Assembly (NCBI GenBank): GCA_023145125.1
Contig: JAGLEK010000148.1
Location: 1-6,933, forward strand
Length of the DNA stretch: 6,933 bases
DNA from: Bacteroidales bacterium
GTDB taxonomy: Bacteria > Bacteroidota > Bacteroidia > Bacteroidales > B18-G4
Reading direction: 5' to 3'
In this document: positions 1 through 5,535 of the stretch, one piece after another
Layout: every line of letters begins with the position of its first letter
Numbering within the stretch: the first letter of the stretch is position 1
Notes under the pieces: model-generated
Told to the model about the DNA's origin: nothing
Seen by the model: the letters and a program-made list of their open reading frames with translations, nothing else
Databases searched by the model: none
Position numbers and translations under genes: made by a program

Positions 1-2
1 CA

Positions 3-770
3 TTACCATTCCGGCCTTCTTTTCTCCAGGAAGGCTTTCATCCCGGTTTCCCCTTCATCCTTGAAGAGTGTACCGAACATGTCTGCTTCCAGCTCTGAGC
101 CTTTGTTAAAACCTTCCGCCATCCCTTGCCGGACTACTTTTTTTATCAGTTTTATTGCCTTTGGGCCTTTTGCAATGATGGTATTGGCAATGCCCATGAC
201 CGTTTCCATTAATTCTTCCGGTTCCACCACTTTCTGGACTAATCCAATCCTCAGGGCATCAGCGGCACCTATCATATCGGCTGTCATCAGAAGATATAAC
301 GCATCTCCCTGGCCTGTCAGCCTGGGAAGGCGTTGTGTCGCTGCATAACCGGGAATGAGGCCAAGGCTTACCTCGGGCTGTCCGAATTTCGATTTGCTGC
401 TTGAAATCCTGAAATCACATCCCATTGCCAGCTCAAGCCCGCCTCCAAGTGCAAAGCCATTGATGGCTGCTATGACAGGTATTTCCATTTCACCCAGGCT
501 GCGGAAAGTATTTTGTCCAAGACGGCTGAAATCAGATCCTTCTTCAGGTGTTTTATCAACCATTTCCGCAATGTCGGCACCAGCCACGAAGGCCTTTCCT
601 TCCCCGGTGATGATCATAACCCTGACATCCGTGCGGCCATTTATCTCGGCAACAACCTGGTCCATTTCATTGAAAAACCTGGTATTGAGGGCATTTAATG
701 CCTCGGGGCGGTTGATGGTGACCAGAGCGATCTGATCACTAACCTCAACCTTTAAAATCTGTAATTCCAT
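3..770 (-). CDS. Enoyl-CoA hydratase / 3-hydroxybutyryl-CoA dehydratase-like protein (crotonase family)
   Basis: Complete 255-aa member of the enoyl-CoA hydratase/isomerase (crotonase) family, the usual length. It should hydrate a trans-2-enoyl-CoA, or dehydrate a 3-hydroxyacyl-CoA, in the cytoplasm during fatty-acid oxidation or butyrate-type metabolism. Seen: the first oxyanion-hole region GKAFVAGADIAEM (residues 58-70), the second one NGFALGGGLELAMGCD (104-119), and both catalytic glutamates of true hydratases, Glu113 (GGGLE) and Glu133 (FGQPE). The C-terminus FLEKRRPEW is typical. The usual GGTQRL is AATQRL here (residues 143-148), a small change. I chose the ATG at 770; a TTG two codons upstream (776) is in frame but less likely. 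The TAA stop overlaps an ATG at bases 1-3 on the same strand (TAATG), suggesting translational coupling to a following gene outside the window. It is transcribed away from the metal/arsenic genes and is probably unrelated to them. Exact substrate chain length cannot be read from sequence. Confidence 0.95.
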   Translation of the reverse strand: MELQILKVEVSDQIALVTINRPEALNALNTRFFNEMDQVVAEINGRTDVRVMIITGEGKAFVAGADIAEMVDKTPEEGSDFSRLGQNTFRSLGEMEIPVIAAINGFALGGGLELAMGCDFRISSSKSKFGQPEVSLGLIPGYAATQRLPRLTGQGDALYLLMTADMIGAADALRIGLVQKVVEPEELMETVMGIANTIIAKGPKAIKLIKKVVRQGMAEGFNKGSELEADMFGTLFKDEGETGMKAFLEKRRPEW

Positions 771-801
771 AATCAAAGGGTGCTTAAAAATTTAGAGTTA
801 T

Positions 802-809
802 CAAATTTA
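802..809 (-). promoter_or_regulatory. Possible -7 promoter element for the crotonase gene
   Basis: Read on the minus strand, these bases are TAAATTTG, an exact match to the Bacteroidota -7 consensus TAnnTTTG, 32 bases upstream of the crotonase ATG. A TTG at the expected -33 distance is missing; the nearest lies about 31 bases away. In such AT-rich DNA the match could be chance. Confidence 0.3.
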
Positions 810-823
810 TAAAAATTTGCTTA

Positions 824-841
824 GCCTGATACACTTCAGGC
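824..841. repeat. Small perfect inverted repeat in the divergent intergenic region
   Basis: GCCTGA and TCAGGC form a perfect 6-bp stem around a 6-base loop (TACACT). It lies in the 191-base gap between the divergently transcribed crotonase and HYC_CC_PP-type genes. It could be a regulator site or a weak hairpin. No gene ends here, so a terminator role is unlikely. The rest of the gap is AT-rich with no other clear structure. Confidence 0.35.
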
Positions 842-930
842 AATAAAATGACAGCTTAGTTATAAACGCCATTTATATCTAAAAATGTACCTTTTTGCAT
901 ATTTTTAACAGAATTAATGCAACAAAGTAT

Positions 931-938
931 TAGGTTTG
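931..938 (+). promoter_or_regulatory. Candidate -7 promoter element for the metal-module genes
   Basis: TAGGTTTG matches the Bacteroidota -7 consensus TAnnTTTG exactly and sits 23 bases before the ATG at 962. No TTG lies at the usual 17-23 base spacing upstream; the closest is at 895-897. If used, transcription would begin near 943-946, so translation could not begin at the in-frame ATG at 917. This supports the 962 start. Confidence 0.4.
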
Positions 939-961
939 TATGTTTTATTATTGAAATCAAC

Positions 962-1438
962 ATGATGATAAAAGGAATTATCAAAAATTCAGTGTCTGTT
1001 TTTCTTGCTGCAATTGTTTTGATCGCGACAAGTGGGGTTACTGTTTTACGGCATTCCTGTCAGGCTCAAGATACTACTGAATTCTCGCTTTTTATTCCTG
1101 AATTTAGCTGTGAACATCAAGGAAACCAGGAAAATAGCAACATTCATTCATGTTGTAGTGTCCCTGTGCTTCCGGCATCTGAAACATATGATACGGAAAA
1201 ATGCTGTGATACTGATACATTCCTGGTGCAACTGGATGTCACCTTTGATATACATCATCTTACTAAAAAGACCATCCCGGCAGACTTTGACAATCCGGTT
1301 GAGAGAGCACATGAAATTGAAATCCCTGATGGGGAAATAACACATATAATCATAAGCAATGATCTTCCGCCCCCCCTGGGAGGGAAATCATTGCATATTT
1401 TCCTCAACCAACTGAATATTCCTTTTCCTTCTGTTTAG
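962..1438 (+). CDS. HYC_CC_PP family-like exported cysteine-rich protein
   Basis: Protein of 158 aa with a hydrophobic N-terminal export signal or anchor (about residues 5-26), so the rest should lie in the periplasm or on the membrane surface. The motif order matches what NCBI calls the HYC_CC_PP family, known mainly from Bacteroidota and of unknown function: a His-x-Cys just after the hydrophobic segment (HSC, residues 31-33, where the family usually has HYC), two vicinal Cys pairs (HSCC at 63-65, KCC at 80-82), and a proline run near the C-terminus (DLPPPLGG, 134-141). Cys50 is an extra cysteine. Paired cysteines and the neighbouring receptor suggest soft-metal binding, which is inference. 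I chose ATG 962 (ATGATG, second Met at 965) over an in-frame ATG at 917, because the 15-residue extension would spoil the signal peptide and a TAGGTTTG element lies between the two. It ends 68 bases before the TonB receptor and is probably in its operon. The family name is from memory. Confidence 0.8.
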   Translation: MMIKGIIKNSVSVFLAAIVLIATSGVTVLRHSCQAQDTTEFSLFIPEFSCEHQGNQENSNIHSCCSVPVLPASETYDTEKCCDTDTFLVQLDVTFDIHHLTKKTIPADFDNPVERAHEIEIPDGEITHIIISNDLPPPLGGKSLHIFLNQLNIPFPSV

Positions 1439-1445
1439 TATTCTT

Positions 1446-1468
1446 GTTCCGGCTGAATCTGCCTGAAC
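1446..1468 (+). repeat. Imperfect inverted repeat ahead of the TonB receptor gene
   Basis: GTTC, GGC and G on the left pair with C, GCC and GAAC on the right around an AAT loop, with two mismatches inside the stem. A moderately T-rich stretch follows (TATTTACTCTATTTT). It could be a weak attenuator or processing hairpin between the HYC_CC_PP-type gene and the receptor gene. It is too imperfect to call a terminator. Confidence 0.25.
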
Positions 1469-1506
1469 TATTTACTCTATTTTACTAATTAAACAGAAGA
1501 ATTGCC

Positions 1507-3750
1507 ATGTATTTAAAAACAATTATTACAATCATATTTGCTGCAATAATTACTTTATCGTATACGCAGCACCTTGAAGGTATAGTATACCATTTTGAGG
1601 AACATCAGGATGATGAACACGGGCATGAAGCACATGATCACCAGGAGCCCCTGCCGGGAGCAAATGTCTATTGGGCAGGGACTACAACAGGTACATCAAC
1701 AAATGCGGACGGTGAATTCCATTTAGCTTTCCCTGAAAAGGAAGAGCCCATCCTTGTTGTAAGTTATATTGGTTTTACGAACGACTCTGTTTATATCAAC
1801 CATGGACAGCATGAGATCGAGATCATCCTTAGTGTTAACAACACACTCAAAGAGGTTGTCATTACCAACAAAGCATCCGGAACATTCATTTCCAGGCTGG
1901 ACCCTATCTATACCCAGAACATCACCGGTGCAGAGCTGCATAAAGCAGCATGTTGTAATCTCTCTGAAAGCTTTGAAACCAATGCATCTGTTAATGTGTC
2001 CTACAGTGATGCTGTCACAGGAGCAAAGCAGATCCAACTGCTGGGGCTCAGCGGAACTTACAGTCAGCTCATGACCGAAAACATTCCGAATCTCCGCGGG
2101 CTGGCAACTTCATTTGGCCTGGGATACATCCCGGGTACCTGGATGGAATCCATACAGATATCCAAAGGCACATCTACGGTGATCAATGGATTTGAAGCCA
2201 TTGCCGGGCAGATCAATGTAGAATACCTGAAACCGGACAACGCCGATAAGCTTTTCCTTAATGCCTATGCCAATATACACGGCAAGATCGAGGGAAATGC
2301 GATCAGCGCGATCAAAATAAATGATAAGTGGAGTACGGCCATATTTGCCCATGCTGAAAATCTGTCAAATAAAGTGGATGATAATGATGATTCCTTCCTC
2401 GACATGCCCTTGATCAGACAGTTTAATGTATTTAATCGTTGGAAGTATGATAATCATGACAATGTAATTTCCCAGTTTGGATTTAAAGTGTTGGATGAAG
2501 ATCGTACAGGAGGACAAAAAGACTTCTCCACCGATATGGTGCGTGATACAAGCAATCCATATGGGATCAATATCAAGACCAGGCGCTATGAAGCATTCTG
2601 GAAAGGAGGTTACATTTTTGAAAACAGGCCGGCTACGAGCATTGCCCTCATACAATCGTTCACTCATCATAAGCAAAACTCGTATTATGGGCTCAATAAT
2701 TATGATGCTAAAGAAAACAGCTATTATCTCAACCTCCTGTTTCAATCATATATCGGCAATACCCGGCATAGCTTCACCACCGGGCTAAGCTTTGAACTGA
2801 ATAATTATTTCGAAAACCTGAATGACAGTGCTTTTACAAGGTTTGAAAGGGTTCCGGGTATTTATTTCCAATATACCTATAAGCTGGATGAGAAACTCAG
2901 TATTATTGCAGGTATCCGTGGAGATTACCATAACATATACGGGGCATTTGCAACCCCCCGGTTCCATCTGAAATACAGCATTACAGACCATACCATTTTG
3001 AGGGCATCGGCCGGGTTAGGCTACAGAACTGCCAATGTTATTGCTGAGAACAATACAATGCTGGCGAGTTCAAGGAGTTTATATATCACTGAGGATCCGA
3101 AACAGGAGAAGGCATTCAATGCTGGTATAAGCATCACCCAATATGTAGATATTCTTGGCAGGGAGCTGCGGCTTAGTGCTGAGGTTTACCATACCAGTTT
3201 CATAAACCAGGTTATTCTTGATTTCGACAGAGATCCGCAGGCCATTTATGTTTATAACCTGAACGGGAAATCGTATTCGAATGCTTACCAGGTTGAAGCT
3301 GGCTATGAGCTGATCGAGAGACTGGATGTAACACTTGCTTTCAGGTACAATGATGTGAAGATGACCACCAATGATAAATTGCAGGACAAAGCCCTGCTTC
3401 ATCGTTATAAAGGCTTGATCACACTTTCATATGCTACAAATCTTAACAAGTGGCAATTTGACTTTACGACCCAGTTCAATGGTACCAGCAGGATCCCCGG
3501 AACGGAAAGCAACCCCCCGGAGTATCAGCGAAGCAATTCTTCTCCTGCGTACACGAACATCAATGCTCAGGTTACAAAGTACTTCAAGAAATGGAGTATA
3601 TACCTTGGGGGAGAGAACCTCACAAACTATAAGCAAAAAGATCCGATCCTTGCGGCCGATCAGCCGTTTGGTAAATATTTCGATTCATCAATGATCTGGG
3701 GGCCGGTATCGGGAGTGAACATTTATGCGGGCTTACGGTTTACCCTGTAG
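1507..3750 (+). CDS. TonB-dependent outer-membrane receptor, probable metal-related type
   Basis: Full-length 747-aa outer-membrane receptor that should move a substrate into the periplasm using TonB/proton-motive energy. Domains in order: signal peptide (about 1-20); carboxypeptidase-regulatory-like domain (about 22-112, with PLPGANVYWAGTTTGTSTNADGEF and VVSYIGF motifs); TonB plug (about 113-240, with EVVIT, TENIPNLRG, and ISKG...GFEAIAGQINVEY); beta-barrel to the end, closing with an aromatic-rich strand (YAGLRFTL). Two features point to metals. A His/Asp/Glu-rich stretch (residues 29-46, six His) is inserted between the first strand and PLPGANV of the N-terminal domain, and vicinal cysteines sit in the plug (AACCNLSESF, Cys149-Cys150). 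I recall the CCNLSESF type of plug from Bacteroidota receptors encoded beside HMA proteins. Flanking genes for an HYC_CC_PP-type protein, an HMA-like protein and a CDF efflux pump fit. The substrate (copper, zinc or another cation) is not determinable. No promoter was seen directly upstream, so co-transcription with the preceding gene is likely. Confidence 0.93.
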   Translation: MYLKTIITIIFAAIITLSYTQHLEGIVYHFEEHQDDEHGHEAHDHQEPLPGANVYWAGTTTGTSTNADGEFHLAFPEKEEPILVVSYIGFTNDSVYINHGQHEIEIILSVNNTLKEVVITNKASGTFISRLDPIYTQNITGAELHKAACCNLSESFETNASVNVSYSDAVTGAKQIQLLGLSGTYSQLMTENIPNLRGLATSFGLGYIPGTWMESIQISKGTSTVINGFEAIAGQINVEYLKPDNADKLFLNAYANIHGKIEGNAISAIKINDKWSTAIFAHAENLSNKVDDNDDSFLDMPLIRQFNVFNRWKYDNHDNVISQFGFKVLDEDRTGGQKDFSTDMVRDTSNPYGINIKTRRYEAFWKGGYIFENRPATSIALIQSFTHHKQNSYYGLNNYDAKENSYYLNLLFQSYIGNTRHSFTTGLSFELNNYFENLNDSAFTRFERVPGIYFQYTYKLDEKLSIIAGIRGDYHNIYGAFATPRFHLKYSITDHTILRASAGLGYRTANVIAENNTMLASSRSLYITEDPKQEKAFNAGISITQYVDILGRELRLSAEVYHTSFINQVILDFDRDPQAIYVYNLNGKSYSNAYQVEAGYELIERLDVTLAFRYNDVKMTTNDKLQDKALLHRYKGLITLSYATNLNKWQFDFTTQFNGTSRIPGTESNPPEYQRSNSSPAYTNINAQVTKYFKKWSIYLGGENLTNYKQKDPILAADQPFGKYFDSSMIWGPVSGVNIYAGLRFTL

Positions 3751-3766
3751 AGTGCATAAGGCGTAA

Positions 3767-3787
3767 GGAAAAAGGAAAAAGGAAAAA
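3767..3787 (+). repeat. Three tandem GGAAAAA units
   Basis: Three exact copies of the 7-base purine unit GGAAAAA lie head to tail in the 91-base gap between the TonB receptor and HMA genes. The tract is prone to slippage, which would change the spacing between the two genes without affecting any reading frame. It is not at ribosome-binding distance from the start at 3842. No stem-loop terminator is seen in this gap. Confidence 0.7.
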
Positions 3788-3841
3788 GTTAATTAAATCC
3801 TATGTCAGTTGTGCAATTGGCAGGATCAAATAAAAACAATT

Positions 3842-4201
3842 ATGAAAAATTCAATTAAACTGCTTTTCCTGATGCTTCTGGCCATTGGAATTACAGGCAA
3901 CATGCAAGCCCAGGAAGAAGAACCGAAAGAAAAAGAGATCAAGATCCAGACCTCTGCCATTTGTGGAATGTGTGAAGAACGCATTGAATCCAATATGGCA
4001 TATGAAAAAGGAGTTAAATCGGTAGTGTTGGATGATGAAACCAAGATCGTAACGATCATGTACAAAACAGACAAGACCGACCCGGACAAACTCAGGAAAG
4101 CCATCTCTAAACTGGGATATGATGCGGATGACGTGGAGGCCGACCCTAAAGCATATGCCAAGCTTCCTCCGTGCTGCAAGAAGGACGTGGCTCCACATTA
4201 A
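3842..4201 (+). CDS. Exported heavy-metal-associated (HMA) domain protein
   Basis: Small 119-aa protein: signal peptide (residues 1 to about 24, ending NMQAQ), an acidic/lysine linker, then one HMA-like ferredoxin fold (about 32-98). The metal loop reads SAICGMCEERIE, giving the CxxC pair Cys41/Cys44; the common preceding Met is replaced. A second possible thiol site is the C-terminal LPPCCKK (Cys111-Cys112), outside the HMA fold. HMA domains bind Cu(I), Zn(II) or other soft cations and pass them to partners. With a signal peptide this one should work in the periplasm, perhaps taking metal from or delivering it to the TonB receptor. I chose ATG 3842 because the longer in-frame start at 3809 would put 11 polar residues ahead of a clean signal peptide. 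The CDF gene follows 20 bases downstream, so the two are very likely co-transcribed. Metal identity is unknown. Confidence 0.88.
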   Translation: MKNSIKLLFLMLLAIGITGNMQAQEEEPKEKEIKIQTSAICGMCEERIESNMAYEKGVKSVVLDDETKIVTIMYKTDKTDPDKLRKAISKLGYDADDVEADPKAYAKLPPCCKKDVAPH

Positions 4202-4221
4202 TAAAATAAGTACCGGGAGAA

Positions 4222-5118
4222 ATGGGACATCATCACCATCATACGGATGACGGCAGCAACAGGAGTTTGCTGTTTGTTACCGCATTGAATGTTTTCATCA
4301 CAGTGGTTGAGATCATTGGCGGCCTCATGGCCAATAGCCTGGCCCTGCTTTCGGATGCCCTTCACAACCTCAGTGATACCATTGCCATATTGCTTGCATA
4401 CATTGCCGGCAAGGTTAGCCGGAGGGATTCCAATGAAAAGAAAACTTTCGGATACAAAAGGATAGAGATCCTTGCAGCCTTTTTCAATGCACTTGTATTG
4501 ATAGGGATCTCGATATTCCTGGTATATGAGGGTATAAGCAGGTTTTATAATCCCGAGCCGATCAAAGGCCTGTTGATGATGGTGGTTGCATCTGCCGGCT
4601 TAGTATTTAACCTGATCGCAGTTTTAATCCTTAAGAAACACTCGGGTTCAAGCCTGAACATTCGTTCAGCCTACTTACATCTGATGGGAGATACACTTTC
4701 GTCATTTGCAGTTATAATTGGTGGTGTCCTGATCTATTTCTTTGATGTTTATTGGGTGGATCCCGTTATTACGATCCTGATCAGTATATACATCATTAAG
4801 GAAACCTGGGATGTGTTCCGTCAATCGGCCAACATATTGATGCAGGCCACCCCTCCCGGTATGGATCTTAAGAAGATCATACAGGACCTGGAGCAAATAG
4901 AAGGTATTGCCAATATACACCATGTACACATATGGGGACTGAGTGACCAGGAGTTTCATTTCGAATGCCATGCCGACCTTAAAAAAGACCTGAGTGTTAG
5001 TGAAACATCAGGCATGAGGGAAGAGATGGAGCAGATACTGGGAGAGAAATACCATATCGGACATCTTACAGTTCAATTTGAATTCAATGTTTTTGACAAT
5101 AAAAATATCATTAACTGA
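4222..5118 (+). CDS. Cation diffusion facilitator (CzcD/ZitB-like) efflux transporter
   Basis: 298-aa CDF family transporter, typical length, which should exchange cytoplasmic Zn(II) or a similar divalent cation for protons across the inner membrane. Seen: six hydrophobic segments (about 14-34, 38-62, 80-103, 115-137, 149-173, 178-195) and a cytoplasmic C-terminal domain (about 205-290). The transport site has the HxxxD/HxxxD pattern in TM2 (His48, Asp52 in LHNLSD) and TM5 (His153, Asp157 in LHLMGD), which in characterised CDFs favours Zn/Cd/Co. The C-terminal domain carries HHVHIWGL (233-240), CH (249-250) and HLTVQFE (281-287), the usual metal-sensing region. It opens with five consecutive histidines (residues 3-7) followed by TDD, a natural N-terminal metal-binding tail. 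It lies 20 bases after the HMA gene and 59 bases before arsR. The arsR promoter lies in the latter gap, so this gene most likely ends module A. Confidence 0.95.
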   Translation: MGHHHHHTDDGSNRSLLFVTALNVFITVVEIIGGLMANSLALLSDALHNLSDTIAILLAYIAGKVSRRDSNEKKTFGYKRIEILAAFFNALVLIGISIFLVYEGISRFYNPEPIKGLLMMVVASAGLVFNLIAVLILKKHSGSSLNIRSAYLHLMGDTLSSFAVIIGGVLIYFFDVYWVDPVITILISIYIIKETWDVFRQSANILMQATPPGMDLKKIIQDLEQIEGIANIHHVHIWGLSDQEFHFECHADLKKDLSVSETSGMREEMEQILGEKYHIGHLTVQFEFNVFDNKNIIN

Positions 5119-5124
5119 AGTTTG

Positions 5125-5156
5125 TTGAACTGATTATTTCAAAATAATTACCTTTG
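5125..5156 (+). promoter_or_regulatory. Predicted arsR promoter (Bacteroidota type)
   Basis: TTG at 5125-5127, a 21-base spacer, and TACCTTTG at 5149-5156 match the Bacteroidota promoter pattern (-33 TTG, -7 TAnnTTTG). The start of transcription would fall near 5161-5164, giving a leader of only about 15 bases before the ATG at 5178. The TTTG of the -7 box is also the first half of the operator inverted repeat. Confidence 0.65.
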
Positions 5157-5176
5157 TTCGCAAATTAACGAACAAA
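5153..5176 (+). promoter_or_regulatory. ArsR operator 1 (perfect inverted repeat)
   Basis: TTTGTTCG and CGAACAAA form perfect 8-base arms around an 8-base AT-rich spacer. The repeat overlaps the -7 element and the predicted transcription start and ends one base before the arsR start codon, so a bound dimer would block RNA polymerase. The same core (TTTGTTCG-N8-CGAAC) recurs before the arsE-like gene at 5495. Binding by ArsR is inferred. Confidence 0.75.
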
Positions 5177-5177
5177 C

Positions 5178-5477
5178 ATGAAAGATCAGGAAATTATCAC
5201 AGAAGAGCAAAAGAAGATCGCGCGTTTTGCCAAAGCAATGGGGCATCCCGTAAGGGTTTACGTTCTTGAAATATTATCAAAGCAATCGTGTTGCTACAGC
5301 GGGGACCTGTCTGAGATCCTTCCAATCGCAAAATCAACTCTTTCCCAGCATCTGAAGGAGTTAAAATCAGCAGGCCTCATACAGGGAGAAACCGAACCTC
5401 CAAAGATCAGATATTGTCTTAATCAGCAAAATTGGGACCTTGCCAAAAAGAATTTCGAGAATTTATTTGGAGAATAA
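5178..5477 (+). CDS. arsR: ArsR/SmtB-family metalloid-responsive repressor
   Basis: 99-aa winged helix-turn-helix protein of the ArsR/SmtB family. Seen: the N-terminal helix (ARFAKAMGHPVRVYVLEIL, residues 15-33), a probable sensor helix with vicinal cysteines (SCCYSGDL, Cys38-Cys39), the recognition helix (AKSTLSQHLKELKSAGLI, 51-68) and a wing (GETEPPKIRYCL, 70-81) containing Cys80. The classical R773 ArsR has ELCVC in the sensor helix; here the cysteines are adjacent, so As(III) or Sb(III) may be bound by Cys38, Cys39 and possibly Cys80. Without metal it should repress its own promoter and, by the repeated operator, the arsE-like promoter downstream. The first gene it controls is 58 bases downstream. 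I assign the symbol from family and from the ArsE/F/G-like neighbours; control of the adjacent CDF gene instead is possible but has no operator to support it. Confidence 0.9.
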   Translation: MKDQEIITEEQKKIARFAKAMGHPVRVYVLEILSKQSCCYSGDLSEILPIAKSTLSQHLKELKSAGLIQGETEPPKIRYCLNQQNWDLAKKNFENLFGE

Positions 5478-5498
5478 TTGTTTTTTTAATAATCTTTG
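5467..5498 (+). promoter_or_regulatory. Predicted second promoter, ahead of the arsE-like gene
   Basis: TTG at 5467-5469, a 21-base spacer and AATCTTTG at 5491-5498 repeat the geometry of the arsR promoter, with one mismatch to TAnnTTTG. The -33 part lies inside the 3' end of arsR. This would let arsE-arsF-arsG be transcribed on their own as well as by read-through from arsR. Confidence 0.5.
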
Positions 5499-5515
5499 TT
5501 CGTATTTTTACGAAC
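5495..5515 (+). promoter_or_regulatory. ArsR operator 2 (inverted repeat)
   Basis: TTTGTTCG, 8 bases, then CGAAC: the same core and spacing as operator 1. The arms extend inward as GTTCGTA and TACGAAC, perfect over 7 bases. It overlaps the -7 box of the second promoter, 20 bases before the ATG at 5536. GTTCG or CGAAC occurs nowhere else in non-coding DNA of this window by my reading, so the pair is unlikely to be chance. Confidence 0.7.
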
Positions 5516-5535
5516 TACGAAATATACTAATAATT

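Noticed and set aside
355..735. Plus-strand open frames (also 61-348 and 513-698) across the crotonase gene
   Set aside because: They lie antisense to a gene with complete catalytic motifs and have no recognisable domain or start context.
917..961. Upstream ATG at 917 as the start of the HYC_CC_PP-type protein
   Set aside because: The extra 15 residues break up a clean signal peptide, and a TAGGTTTG promoter element lies after this ATG.
3809..3841. Upstream ATG at 3809 as the start of the HMA protein
   Set aside because: It adds a polar 11-residue stretch before a normal Bacteroidota signal peptide starting MKNS.
3826..4198. Two minus-strand open frames (3826-4179 and 3851-4198) opposite the HMA gene
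   Set aside because: They are antisense to a gene with signal peptide and CxxC motif; their composition looks like a mirror of that gene.
5133..5148. Perfect AT-only inverted repeat ATTATTT-CA-AAATAAT between the CDF and arsR genes
   Set aside because: It has only A/T pairs with a two-base loop, lacks GC stem or T-run, and lies in the spacer of the arsR promoter; chance is the simplest reading.
5440..5535. Upstream ATG at 5440 as the start of the ArsE-like protein
   Set aside because: It overlaps the arsR end and runs through the second operator and promoter; the 32 added residues do not fit the compact thioredoxin-like family.
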